A DNA stretch of 64,000 nt, taken from assembly GCA_963575745.1 (NCBI GenBank), contig CAUYUJ010009835.1:377001-441000 (forward strand), written 5' to 3'. The position numbers and the translations under genes are program-made. The notes under the pieces were generated by a model that did not search any database, had not been told where the DNA came from, and was given only the letters and a program-made list of their open reading frames with translations. The DNA comes from Prorocentrum cordatum (taxonomy: Eukaryota; Sar; Dinophyceae; Prorocentrales; Prorocentraceae). This document shows positions 22,901 through 33,385 of this stretch, in pieces. How positions within the stretch are numbered: the stretch's first letter is position 1; each line of letters begins with the position of its first letter.

Positions 22901-23064
22901 TGGAGGGGCCCACAAACACACAAATAAATACACACAAATGAAAATAGTCTCCATATGTTCCCATATATTCTGGGTTTTTGTCTTCCCCCTACTTCCCATA
23001 TTTTCCCATATTTTCTGGGAATCGACGATTCATTGTGTCCGTGTGTTTTTTGTTCTCCTCCTGA
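22901..23064 (-). mobile_element. M1 inverted-repeat element, copy 5
   Basis: A reverse-orientation copy running from TGGAGGGGCCC to CTCCTCCTGA on the + strand. Flanks CAACA and CAAAA agree at 4 of 5 positions, consistent with a TSD that has lost one base. Together with copy 4 it forms an inverted pair around a 228-bp GC-rich spacer. Confidence 0.85.
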
Positions 23065-23264
23065 CAAAAGGAGAACCGTGATCAACCTCCCCACGCCCCA
23101 GGGTTTCACGGGAGACTTTTTCGTATGGTAATTTACATGTGGGTCTGCCCCATCGTCCATCTTGCATATGGAGTCGTGCTATCCCAGCCAGGCTGAAGTT
23201 CGACCCTCACCCCTTTCATCCTCTTGCAACAATTACTACGTGCGCACATTGGTTTATAGCAAAT

Positions 23265-23856
23265 AACCAGCTTTCAAGAACCCCTTGCAACATATATGAC
23301 AAAGTGCGCACGCGCGCGTCGTCGCGCGCGCATGCCGATAGCCTGCAAACACCGTAGGCTTCGTAAGGAATTCAAAATCAAGAGTCAGGAACACGTATAC
23401 AAACGCGTTGTTTCGCAGCAAGGGTCTTCAAAACCAATTGCGCCCGCGTCCTGGTGATTCTTAAGAAAACCGTCGGTTGATCAACATTTTAAAATCATGC
23501 TACCAATCGGGCATCTCGCGCGCGCATGTCGAAATCTTTCGAAAGCCCTTGCGCGCGGCCTGTCGCAAAAATCCCTTGCAACACATGGGACTACGTGCGC
23601 ACGCGCGCGTCGTCGCGCGCGCATGCCGAAATCCTTCAGACACCGTAGGCTTCGTAAGGCAAGTCGAGGGCCAGGAACACGTGACAACACACTGTTCCGC
23701 AACAAGGGCTTCCAAGAAAAACCTGCGCCCGCGCCCTGGCGAATCAAAACTGTCGTAACGTGCGACCAAACGACATCTCGCGCGCGTATTTCGAAACCGT
23801 TCGAAAGCTTTTGTTCGCGTGCTGTCGCAAGAGTCCCTTGCAACAAATGGCGTGTA
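23265..23856 (+). repeat. 264-291 bp tandem repeat, about 2.3 units
   Basis: CCCTTGCAACA followed by GTGCGCACGCGCGCGTCGTC, CACCGTAGGCTTCGTAAGG and CCAGGAACACG occurs in two near-complete units. A third unit ends at CCCTTGCAACAAATGG (about 23837) where the GT array begins. Confidence 0.8.
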
Positions 23857-23859
23857 CGT

Positions 23860-23896
23860 GCACGTGTGCGTGTGTGTGTGTGTAGGTGTGTGTACG

Positions 23897-23927
<31 letters not shown>

Positions 23928-24076
23928 ATGCGTGTATGCGTGTGTGGTTGTGTGTGTGTGTCTGTGTGGCTGTGCGTTCATGCGTGCGTGCGTGCGTGCG
24001 TGCGCGCGCTCGTGTGCGTGCGTGTGCGTGTGCGTGTGCGTGCGTGCGTGCGTGCGTGCGTGTGTGTGTGTGTGTT
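23860..24076 (+). repeat. (GT)n/(GTGC)n array
   Basis: Alternating TGTG and GTGCGTGC blocks over about 215 bp. The Cys/Val and His/Thr frames are artefacts. Confidence 0.95.
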
Positions 24077-24439
24077 GCCAAGGGTGGGCCGCATGCTTCA
24101 AGTAGTCCTCGCCTGCCGTCTCCTCCTCACGCTTCCCGTGTCCCCGCGCTGACCCTCGAAAGCTTGGTGCCCCCCACTCGAAGCAGCAGAAGTCAAACCG
24201 GGATCCAACACGGTAACAAGCAGGCAGACATTTCCGAAGCAGGTGGCATGAAGGGATGATGTGCCGCCTCGAGCGGTTGCTTGCGAACCGACCTCTGCGT
24301 TCGGACCTGCCCATCGGTCGTTGTAAGTCAGAGTGAGGGGGCCGAACGGTCATTCACTGTCCCTGCACGCGTGGCTGAATAAGGAATTCGTGGTGAGAAT
24401 TCTGCTTGTTGCGTTGCTGTTGGTGTTTGTTGTCGTCGT

Positions 24440-24770
24440 CCCACCCGCGACTCAGCACGAGCCACCCGCGACCCACCCAAGACCCACCCCGCGACCCATC
24501 CGCGACCCGTCCGCGACCCACCCGCGACCCACCCCGCCACCCACCCTCAAGGGAGGACAAGCCACCCGGACCCGACCATTGACGTTTACTAAAAGGCCTT
24601 GGGCGTTGACTTAACAGCCCTGCCCTGTTCGATTCATGTCTTGTGTGCGTTTACTAAGCGGCTTCGTTTGTCGGGGCGATTATTGTGATGCTGATTTTTC
24701 TGCCCTTTACACTGACCCAACAGCGACCCACCCGCGACCCATTTGCGACCCACCCGCGACATACCCACTT
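24440..24770 (+). repeat. GACCCACCCGC short repeats
   Basis: About 10-bp units (GCGACCCACC, GCGACCCATC) cluster at 24460-24545 and 24722-24766. Confidence 0.75.
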
Positions 24771-25159
24771 TTGTTTGAAGAAAAAATCGGCGCCTGCGGC
24801 GGGCTCGTTGAAAAATTTGTGAAACTTTGGCGCCTGTGGCGGGCTTCTCCAGAGTCTCGCAAATTGCCGACTTCCCCACCGCCCCCTCACTCTCATCCGC
24901 ATCTGCGATGTGCTACGTAGGTATTTTGGGAGACCCAGATTCAAATCTATTTGAAGCGCCTTCTTACTTCAATGATCGAGTGGCGTCGCCTTTCCGTCCT
25001 CCGTAGGGGGCGGACGGAACCCAATCTATGTTCAACGCCTTTCTGTTTCATGTTTCAATGTGTTGTTTCCCACACATGGGTATGGTTGCATGCCTCCGCA
25101 TCCTTAAACATTCTCGCCGCTTCACGCAACCCCACCAGCACTATCCAGAAACGATGCCC

Positions 25160-25440
25160 AGAGGAGTTGCCTCGATCAGGGAAGTGCTCTTGGAGCGTCT
25201 CGGGTGCCTCGGGGAGCTTTTCGGGGCCTCTTGGGGGTCTCTCGGGAGCTTCTTGGCAGCATCATGGGCGTCTCTTGGGGCCTCCTGGGGCCTCCTGGGC
25301 GCCTCTTGGGGCCCTCTTGAAGCGCTCTTGGGAGCCTTGGGAGCGCTCTTGGGACGATCTTGGAGGACATCAATCAAACAAGAGGGGAGCTTTAATTTCA
25401 ATCCACGCACCTCCCCAAGAGGCCAACATCAGACACAAAC
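25160..25440 (-). repeat. CAAGAGG minisatellite, locus 2
   Basis: On the minus strand the same CCAAGAGGCCCC/CCAAGAGCGCTCC units as at 2828. The right edge has CCAAGAGGCCAACATCA, also found at the break in locus 1, so the two loci share unit-flanking sequence. Confidence 0.75.
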
Positions 25441-25584
25441 CCTGGTAAAACCAATCATTTTGGTTTCCTCGCCGAGGCCGTTTGGGACGCCCTGACACAT
25501 CGCGACCGGCCCCGTGCGGGTCCAGGGGAGAGGGTGGGGGAGGGCTCAAGAGTTCCCCTCCCCGCCCGCAAAGCCGTCTCGCTC

Positions 25585-25787
25585 ACTCCCACCAGCCCTC
25601 CCAACACATACGCAGCACCCGAGTCTGGCCCGAGCCTCAGCATAGTCAGCAGTCGTCTTTGGATGGGCAGCTACTGGGGGCCAATCCGCCGCCGCCGCCG
25701 CTCGCCGCTGCCGCCCGCCGCCGCCGCTGCCGCGCCACCGCCGCCGCCGCCGCCGCTGTCCGCCGCCGCCGCCGCCGCCGGCGCCGC

Positions 25788-25822
<35 letters not shown>

Positions 25823-26130
25823 CCCCCCCGCTGCCGAATCGCAGCCGCCGCAGCCGCTGCCGCCGCAGTCGCTGCCGCAGTCGCTGCTGCCACCGCCGCA
25901 GCCGCCGCAGCCGCTGCCCCCGCCGCAGCCGCCGCCGCCGCGAAGTGTACTCTGTATTGCTTGCTTGGTGGGGGGAGGCCGCATCAGGTTCGCTGCGCAG
26001 GCTCCGAATTTGGAGACAGAGTGTGTGTTTGTTTTGTTTTTGCAAGGGATGGTGGGGGCAGAGTGTGTGTTGTATTGTTTTTCCCCAACCCTCGTTGGTT
26101 GGGTATTCGTTTTGAATAAGGGACTGTGGT
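25585..26130 (+). repeat. dispersed repeat shared with 30.8-31.7 kb
   Basis: CACTCCCACC, TTTGGATGGGCAGCTA(C/T)TGGG, AGTGTACT(C/T)TGTAT and GGTGGGGG(G)..GGCCGCATC occur here and, partly rearranged, at 30826-31030 and 31550-31700. A (CCG)n array is embedded at 25683-25945. Confidence 0.55.
25683..25945 (+). repeat. (CCG)n array
   Basis: About 260 bp of CCG/GCC with CTG and CAG interruptions. Frames through it (poly-Ala, Pro, Arg, Gly) are not genes. Confidence 0.95.
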
Positions 26131-26267
26131 CTCCACCTTCCTTCCTCTCGCCCCCCTCCTGCCTCCTGCCTGCCTCCTCCAAAGCTCGGGTGTTCTCACG
26201 ACTAGGCAAACTGAAACACGACAAGAGAAGACTGAAACCCGAAAGGCACGGCTTATTCACGACAAGC

Positions 26268-28303
26268 ATAACGCAATTTCGCCACCCACATTCGCCGCCC
26301 ACTTTCGCCACCCACTTTCGCCACCCACATTCGCCGCCCACTTTCGCCACCCACTTTCGCCGCCCGCTTTCGCCACCCACTTTCGCCGCCCACTTTCGCT
26401 ACCCACTTTCGACACCCACTTTCGCCGCCCACTTTCGCCACCCACTTTCGCCGCCCACTTTCGCCGCCCACTTTCGCCGCCAACTTTCGCCACCCACTTT
26501 CGCCGCCCGCTTTCGCCGCCCACTTTCGCCGCCCACTTTCGCCACCCACTTTCGCCGCCCACTTTCGCCGCCCACTTTCGCCACCCACTTTCGCCGCCCA
26601 CTTTCGCCGCCCACTTTCGCCGCCCACTTTCGCCGCCCACTTTCGCCACCCACTTTCGCCGCCCACTTTCGCCACCCACTTTCGCCACTTTCGCACTTTC
26701 GCCACCCACTTTCGCCGCCCACTTTCGCCGCCCACTTTCGCCACGCCACTTTTCGCCGCGCCCACTTTCGCTACCCACTTTCGTTCGCCACCGCACTGTC
26801 GTTCGCCACCAACTTTTTCTGGCCACCCACTTTCGTTCGCAACCCGCTTTCGCTCGCCACCCTACTTTCCGCTCGCCACCCACTTTCGTTCGCCACCCAC
26901 GTTCGTTCGCCACCCACTTTCGTTCGCCACCCACTTTCTCTCGCCACCCAGTTCCGTTCGCCACCCACTTTCGTTCGCCACCCACTTTCGTTCGCCACCC
27001 CATTTGGTTCGCCACTCACTTTCGTGGCGAAAGCACTTCCGTTCGCCACCCACTTTCGTTCGTCACCCACGGTCGTTCGCCACCCACTTTCGTTCGCCAC
27101 CCACTTTCGTTGACTTTCGTTCGCCACCGGCGTTCGTTTGACACCCACTTTCGTTCGCCACCCACTTTCGTTCGACAGCCACTTTCGTTCGCCATCCATT
27201 TTTGTTCGCCACCCACTTTCGCCGCCCACTTTCGCCACCCACTTTCGCCACCCACATTCGCCGCCCACTTTCGCCACCCACTTTTGCCGCCCGCTTTCGC
27301 CACCCACTTTCGCCGCCCACTTTCGCTACCCACTTTCGACACCCACTTTCGCCGCCCACTTTCGCCACCCACTTTCGCCGCCCACTTTCGCCGCCCACTT
27401 TCGCCGCCCACTTTCGCCGCCCACTTTCGCCGCCCACTTTCGCCGCCCACTTTCGCCGCCCACTTCGCCGCCCACTTTCGCCGCCCACTTTCGCCGCCCA
27501 CTTTCGCCGCCCACTTTCGCCGCCCACTTTCGCCGCCCACTTTCGCCGCCCACTTTCGCCGCCCACTTTCGCACTTTCGCACTTTCGCCCCACTTTCGCC
27601 GCCCACTTTCGCCGCCACTTTCGCCGCGCCGCCACTTTCGCCGACTACTTTCGCCGCACACTCTCGCCGCCCACTTTCGCCGCCCACTTTCGCCGCCCAC
27701 TTCCGCCGCCCACTTTCGCCGCCCACTTTCGCCACCCACTTTCGCCACCCACTTTCGCCACCCACTTTTGCAACCCGCTTTCGCCGCCCAATTTCGCCGC
27801 CCACTTTCGCCACCCACTTTCGCCGCCCACTTTCGCCACCCACTTTCGCTACCCACTTTCGTTCGCCACCCACTGTCGTTCGCCACCAACTTTTTCTGGC
27901 CACCCACTTTCGTTCGCAACTCGCTTTCGCTCGCCACCCTACTTCCGCTCGCCACCCACTTTCGTTCGCCACCCACGTTCGTTCGCCACCCACTTTCGTT
28001 CGCCACCCACTTTCTCTCGCCACCCAGTTCCGTTCGCCACCCACTTTCGTTCGCCACCCACTTTCGTTCGCCACCCCATGTGGTTCGCCACTCACTTTCG
28101 TGGCGAAAGCACTTCCGTTCGCCACCCACTTTCGTTCGTCACCCACGGTCGTTCGCCACCCACTTTCGTTCGCCACCCACTTTCGTTGACTTTCGTTCGC
28201 CACCGGCGTTCGTTTGACACCCACTTTCGTTCGCCACCCATTTTCGTTCGACAGCCACTTTCGTTCGCCATCCATTTTTGTTCGCCACCCACTTTCGCTC
28301 GCC
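26268..28303 (+). repeat. 13-bp satellite, left arm of a foldback array
   Basis: The monomer is CCCACTTTCGCC(A/G). A 17-bp variant, CCCACTTTCGTTCGCCA, fills about 26780-27215 and 27850-28300. The block 26.27-27.21 kb is repeated at 27.22-28.30 kb as a higher-order unit of about 1.08 kb: the private words CACTTTCGTGGCGAAAGCAC and ACCCACGGTCGTTCGCCACC occur once per unit. The monomer has no stop in any frame on either strand, which explains the spurious open frames of up to 687 and 792 aa. Confidence 0.95.
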
Positions 28304-29110
28304 ACCCACAGTGGGTGGCGAAAGTGGGCGGCGAAAGTGGGTGGCGAAAGTGGGTGGCGAAAGTGGGCGGCGACAGGGGGTGGCGAAAGTGGGTGGCGAA
28401 AGTTGGCGGCGACAGTGGGTGGCGAAATTGGGTGGCGAAAATGGGCGGCGAAAGTGGGCGGCGAAAGTGGGTGGCGAAAGTGGGTGGCGAAAGTGGGCGG
28501 TGAAAGTGGGTGGCGAAAGTGGGCGGCGAAAGTGGGCGGCGAAAGTGGGCGGCGAACGTGGGCGGCGAAAGTGGGTTGCGAAAGTGGGTGGCGAAGGTGG
28601 GCGGCGACAGTGGGTGGCGAAAGTGGGTGGCGAAAGTGGGCGGCGATAGTGGGCGCGAAAGTGGGCGGCGAAAGTGGGTGGCGAAAGTGGGTGTCGAAAG
28701 TGGGCGGCGAAAGTGGGTGGCGAACGTGGGCGGCGAAAGTTGGCGGCGAAAGTGGGCGGCGAAAGTGGGCGGCAAAAGTGAGCGGCGAAAGTGGGCGGCG
28801 AAAGTGGGCGGCGAAAGTGGGCGGCGAAAGTAGGCGGCGAAAGTGGGCGGCGAAAGTGGGCGGCGAAAGAGGGCGGTGAAAGTGAGCGGCGAAAGTGGGC
28901 GGCGAAAGTGGGCGGCAAAAGTGGGCGGCGATAGTGGGTGGCGAACGTGGGCGGCGAAAGTGGGCGGCGAAAGTGGGTGGCGAAAGTGGGTGGCGAAAGT
29001 GGGCGGCGAAAGTGGGTGGCGAAAGTGGGTGGCGACAGTGGGCTGCGAAAGTGAGTGGCGAAAGTGGGCGGCGAAAGTGGGCGGCGAAAGTGGGTGGCGA
29101 ACGTGGGTGT
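28304..29110 (-). repeat. 13-bp satellite, inverted right arm
   Basis: The same 13-bp monomer in reverse orientation (GTGGG(C/T)GGCGAAA), without the 17-bp variant. The arms meet at the palindrome CGCCACCCACAGTGGGTGGCG near 28301-28320. Just outside, ATTCACGACAAGC at 26251 and GCTTGTCGTGAAT at 29111 form matching inverted ends. Confidence 0.95.
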
Positions 29111-29194
29111 GCTTGTCGTGAATATGTCTCTTCCTTGTCGTGAAGCTGCTTGTCGCGAAACCATCCCGGGCATGCCTCCTCCTGTCTTGCCTGA

Positions 29195-30712
29195 GGGGGG
29201 GCTGCGATCTGTGAAATTGTCGCTACTTTCGAGGCCTGATGGGGGGGCCCAGCACAGTGACGCCACGCGCGGACCCAATTTAGATGTCGCCATCCCTGGG
29301 GGGCTGCGATCTGTGAAATTGTCGCCATTTTCGAGGCCTGCTGGGGGGCCCAGCGCAGTGACGCCACGCGCGGACCCAAACTAGACCTCGCCATCCCTGG
29401 GGGGCTGCGATCTGTGAAATTGTCGCCACTTTCGAGGCCTGCTGGGGGGCCCAGCGCAGTGACGCCATGCGCGGACCCAAATTAGACCTCGCCGTCCCTG
29501 GGGGGCTGCGATCTGCGAAACGGTCGCCACTTTCGAGGGCGGTTGGGGGGGCCAGCACACCGACGCCACGCGCGGACCCAAATTAGACCTCGCCATCCCT
29601 GGGGGTCTGCGATCTGCGAAATTTTCGCCACTTTCGAGGGCTGCTGGTGCGTCCTGCGGGGTGAGGCACCGCGCGGACCTGAGCGGGACCTCGCCGTCCC
29701 TGGGGGGCTGCGATCTGCGAAACGGTCGCCACTTTCGAGGGCTGCTGGTGGGTCTTGCGGGGCGAGGCACCGCGCGGACCTGAGCGGGACCTCGCCGCCC
29801 CTGGGGGGTTGCGATCTGCAAAACGGTCGCCACTTTCGAGGGCTGCGCGAAACGGTCGCCTTTTTCGAGGGCTGCTGGTGGGTCCTGCGGAGTGAGGCGC
29901 CGCGCGGACCTGAGCGGGACCTCGCCGTCCCTGGGGGGCTGCGATCTGCGAGATGTCGCCACTTTCGAGGGCTGCTGGTGGGTCCTGCGGAGTGAGGCGC
30001 CGCGCGGACCTGAGCGGGACCTCGCCGTTCCTTGGGGGGTGCGATCTGCGAAATTGTCGCCACTTTCGAGGGCTGCTGGTGGGTCCTGCCGAATGAGGCA
30101 CCGCGCGGGCCTGAGCGGGACTTCGCCGTCCCTGGGGGGCTGCGATCTGCGAAACGGTCGCCACGTTCGAGGGCTGCTGGTGGGTCCTGCTGCGATCTGC
30201 GAAGCCGTCGCCTTTTTCGAGGGCTGCTGGTGGGTCCTGCGGGGTGAGGCACCGCGCGGACCTGAGCGGGACCTGGCCGTCCCTGGGGGGCTGCGATCTG
30301 CGAAATTGTTGCCACTTTCGAGGGCTGCTGGTGCGTCCTGCGGAGCGAGGCACCGCGCGGACCTGAGCGGGACCTCGCCGGGCTGGGGGAGGGGGGGTTG
30401 CGATATGCGAAATGTCGCCATTTTCGACGGTTGCTGGTGGGTCCTGCGGAGTGAGGCACCGCGCGGGCCTGAGCGGGACCTCGCCGTCCCTGGGGGCTTG
30501 CGATCTGCGAAATTGTCGCCACTTTCGAGGGCTGCTGGTGGGTCCCGCGGAGCGAGGCACCGCGCGGACCTGAGCGGGACCTCGCCGTCCCTGGGGGGCT
30601 GCGATCTGCGAAATTGTCGCCAGTTTCGAAGGCTGGTGGTGGGTCCTGCGGGGTGAGGCACCGCGCGGACCTGAGCGGGACCTCGCAATCCCAGGGGGGC
30701 TGCGAGCCTCAC
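29195..30712 (+). repeat. 101-bp satellite, about 15 units
   Basis: GCTGCGATCTG recurs every 101 bp (29201, 29303, 29404, 29505 and onward). Units also carry GTCGCCACTTTCGAGG. Units left of about 29640 have GGGGGGCCCAGC and GACCCAAATTAGACC. Units to the right have TGGTGGGTCCTGCGG and GACCTGAGCGGGACC. Some right-hand units are truncated. Long minus-strand frames are repeat artefacts. Confidence 0.93.
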
Positions 30713-30825
30713 GAATGCCGCTTGCAGAAGTATATGCGGCCATGTCACGTCATCACCTCCGTATAATGTCTCCCGAGCTACTCATGCCCCGCATTGCGCA
30801 GGGGTTGGGTATGTCGCCAGGGTAA

Positions 30826-31730
30826 TTTACAAGGTATGGTGGGGGGGGGGCCGCATTGACTTGGGTTGGTTCCCAGTCGCCTGGGGCTGGGGGAGGTGGT
30901 GTATACTAATAGGGAATAGTGATCAAGACACCCTCCTAGATAGTAGCCGTCTAACACACTCCCACCCGCCCTCCCTGCATGTTCAGCGGTCGTATTTGGA
31001 TGGGCAGCTATTGGGAGCCAGAACCGAGCCCATGGGACGCTAGGGCGCGGTGCGCCACGCGTGCCAGGCGCGCCACGCGCTCCGGGCACCCCTGGGGTCC
31101 GAGCGTACCAGGCACGCCTGCTGCGCCAGATGCGCCACGCGTTCCGCGTGCGCTGGGTGTGCCGCATACTCCAGCCGCGCCAGGTGCGCCACGTTCGGGG
31201 CACGCGCAGTGTGTGTCAGGTGCGCCTGCGCACGTAACAGCGCACATCGGGAAACATGTCGGTCCCCACCACCGTTGTCGAACAGCAATGCCCATTATTG
31301 TGTCGGGTGGGCCGGCGCACAGCAGGCCATGCGCCACCACCCCCGCCGTCCCTGTCCAAAACCACTTGGCAGTGATCGCGGGGTGGCCGCGCATCATCCA
31401 GAATTAGCCGCGAGGTGCATTTTGTATGGTTTTACTTCGGGATGGAAGCCTTGCGCGCAGCAGGCAATATGTTGACACCCCCGCCGTCCATGTCAAAAAC
31501 TATACAAAGTGCTCGCGGGCCTCACGAACATGACCCAAGACTGCCCCAAAGTGTACTTTGTATGGTTTTTTGACAGGGATGGTGGGGGGGGCCGCATCGG
31601 GATGGCCGCGCATGCTCCAAATGTGGAGGCAGTGTGCGTTATGGCGGGGGGTGCCCGCATGGCTACTGGTTGGCCGCCGGTCGCCTTGGGGGAGGGGGTG
31701 TATACTAATAGGGAACAGTGTTAACCCCTC
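30826..31730 (+). repeat. dispersed repeat, right-hand copies
   Basis: GGTGTATACTAATAGGGAA occurs at 30899 and 31699. GGTGGGGGGGGCCGCAT lies at about 30837 and 31580. GGATGGGCAGCTATTGGG at 30998 matches 25660. A GCGCCACGCG/GTGCGCCAGG short repeat fills 31040-31230. No gene is supported. Confidence 0.55.
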
Positions 31731-31739
31731 CCCGAAGGG

Positions 31740-33170
31740 GAAGAGGGGCAGATGGAAGACAAAACACCCTAGACCACCTACGCCCTGAAGGGCTGGTGGG
31801 ATTCGAGATGCGTTGCTCAACGGCCTAGGGTACGGCACGCTGGATAGGGGATGTCTGAATGCTACGGTCAGCAGGGCGCCGCGGACACGCAAACCCCGCC
31901 GTGTTCACCCTTGCTTCCATTCCCCATTCATTTACCCGCCAGCCCCAGGTGGCAGACATGTGCCCCATACGTTTGACGACAGATTCCGTACGGGGGCCCA
32001 GCCATGTACGTGTTCCACGAAGTACCGTTTCGACACTGAGCAGCACGGCCGAGGGCAGCACCAGCATCTTGGGGTCCATTACCACAGTGGAGACGGGCAC
32101 GATGTCGTGCACGAGCATTGCGGAAACAAGCGGCACTTAGCTGATACGAATTCGCACCGCTTTGCTCACATTTGTGGAGTGACACGCCAAGCCGTAAACC
32201 AGCATCATATTTCACAGAAACGAGCAGGGCGGCGTTGAAAAGCAGCAGCACCGCGGGTTGCACTACCTCCGATACGTGCGCAGCATCTTGCCAAATTCAA
32301 TACCGGCACCAGCAGCACGTCATTGAGCATGATTTCTTAGTCGTGCGCCAATGCACAGCATCACGTTTTTGAGAAGCAGTATGGTATCTTGGGGTTCGCT
32401 ACCGTGGAGTCGGCACGACATCGTGAACAGCAGTGCAGAGATGAGCAGCAAGTCGTGAAGTAGTTCTAGTGACATGAACGTAATGCTACCCCCGTGATCT
32501 GCCTTGTCTGAGGGCAGTGGTGTTTGGTATACAGGTGTCGTTCGGGCACGGGATGTTTTGGATTGGCTATGTGATTTGGTTACCATCATTCACGCGACTC
32601 TATCGGCATGGCTGTCCAAGCCCATGTCACGTGTGGACGCTTCTCGCCAGACGATGAATCGCCGCTTCCTCTTCCCATCCTCTGGGCTCCTTTCTAATGC
32701 GCGCTGACGCTACCTCCTTCCCCGTGGACATGGCCTCTTCGGATGCAGGCCAGTCCCCTTCCATCCTCCAATGTTTCCCTACCCCTGCACCTTTCTCATT
32801 CTCACCACCACCTCCCTTCCTCAGAATTTCTCCTTGTCTCCCGCATGCCCACGGATGCAAAGCGAGTCGCTTTCAATAATGCGTTATGTTCTTATATTTA
32901 TGTGTAGCCCACCGTCCTTCCATACAGCGAAGGCGACCGAGCACGCGCCTTCTTTGCGGGTCACTAGGGGCTATGTTTTGTTGCGCCGCTCCCTAGGTCT
33001 GGGTCGTGGAAACTGTTCGTGGCCGAGGCTCGCCGTGGTCAGAAAAGCCCTTTCGCTTATTGTGCAGCGTTTTCTTCGGGTATCACGATAGTGCTTTGGA
33101 TCTGCAGCACTCTGCCAATGGCGGGCGCACCCGTCCAGCTCCCCAGGAAAGGAGGCTCCGGCGACGGGCG
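31740..33170. other. unassigned stretch with weak internal duplication
   Basis: ATCTTGGGGTCCATTACC..GTGGAG..GGCACGATGTCGTG near 32065 recurs as ATCTTGGGGTTCGCTACCGTGGAGTCGGCACGACATCGTG-like sequence near 32385. Frames stay near 100 aa on both strands with no recognisable domain. Confidence 0.45.
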
Positions 33171-33174
33171 TCCT

Positions 33175-33311
33175 TCGGAAGAAAGGGAAGGAGGAAGAGG
33201 AGGAGGGGCAGGAGGAATGAGGAGGGAGAGGGGGGAGGAGAAATGAGAAGGGAGTAGGAGGAGGAGAAGGAGGAGGAGGAGGAGGAGGAATGAGGTGGGA
33301 GGAGGAGGGGG
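33175..33311 (+). repeat. (GGA)n array at the 3' end of retroelement A
   Basis: GGAGGA/GGAAGG units. On the minus strand, the sense strand of element A, this is a CTC array starting about 73 bp past the element's stop codon. Confidence 0.85.
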
Positions 33312-33385
33312 ACCATCACAGGCTAATGAGGAAGGCTAAGGTTAGGCCGACCCGACCCTAACCGAAACCTAAAGGTTACATCCGC

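Noticed and set aside
23819-24259. Cys-rich 146-aa frame as a small cysteine-rich protein
   Set aside because: The Cys/Val/Arg pattern is the translation of a GTGC/GTGT microsatellite.
25482-29394. Very long open frames (543, 687, 433, 792, 384 aa) on both strands
   Set aside because: The 13-bp monomer CCCACTTTCGCCR contains no stop in any frame on either strand, so every frame stays open. The translations are pure 13-residue repeats. These are satellite artefacts, not genes.
29381-30748. 455-aa and 386-aa minus-strand frames with repeated ARSRSGPRGAS-like units
   Set aside because: They follow the 101-bp satellite exactly, and several overlapping frames are equally open.
31040-31475. Cys/Ala/Arg-rich 141-aa frame as a zinc-binding protein
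   Set aside because: The residues come from a GCGCCACGCG short repeat, with no regular CxxC spacing.
30899-31717. TACTAAT in GGTGTATACTAATAGGG as an intron branch point
   Set aside because: It is part of a duplicated non-coding repeat (30899 and 31699) with no exon on either side.
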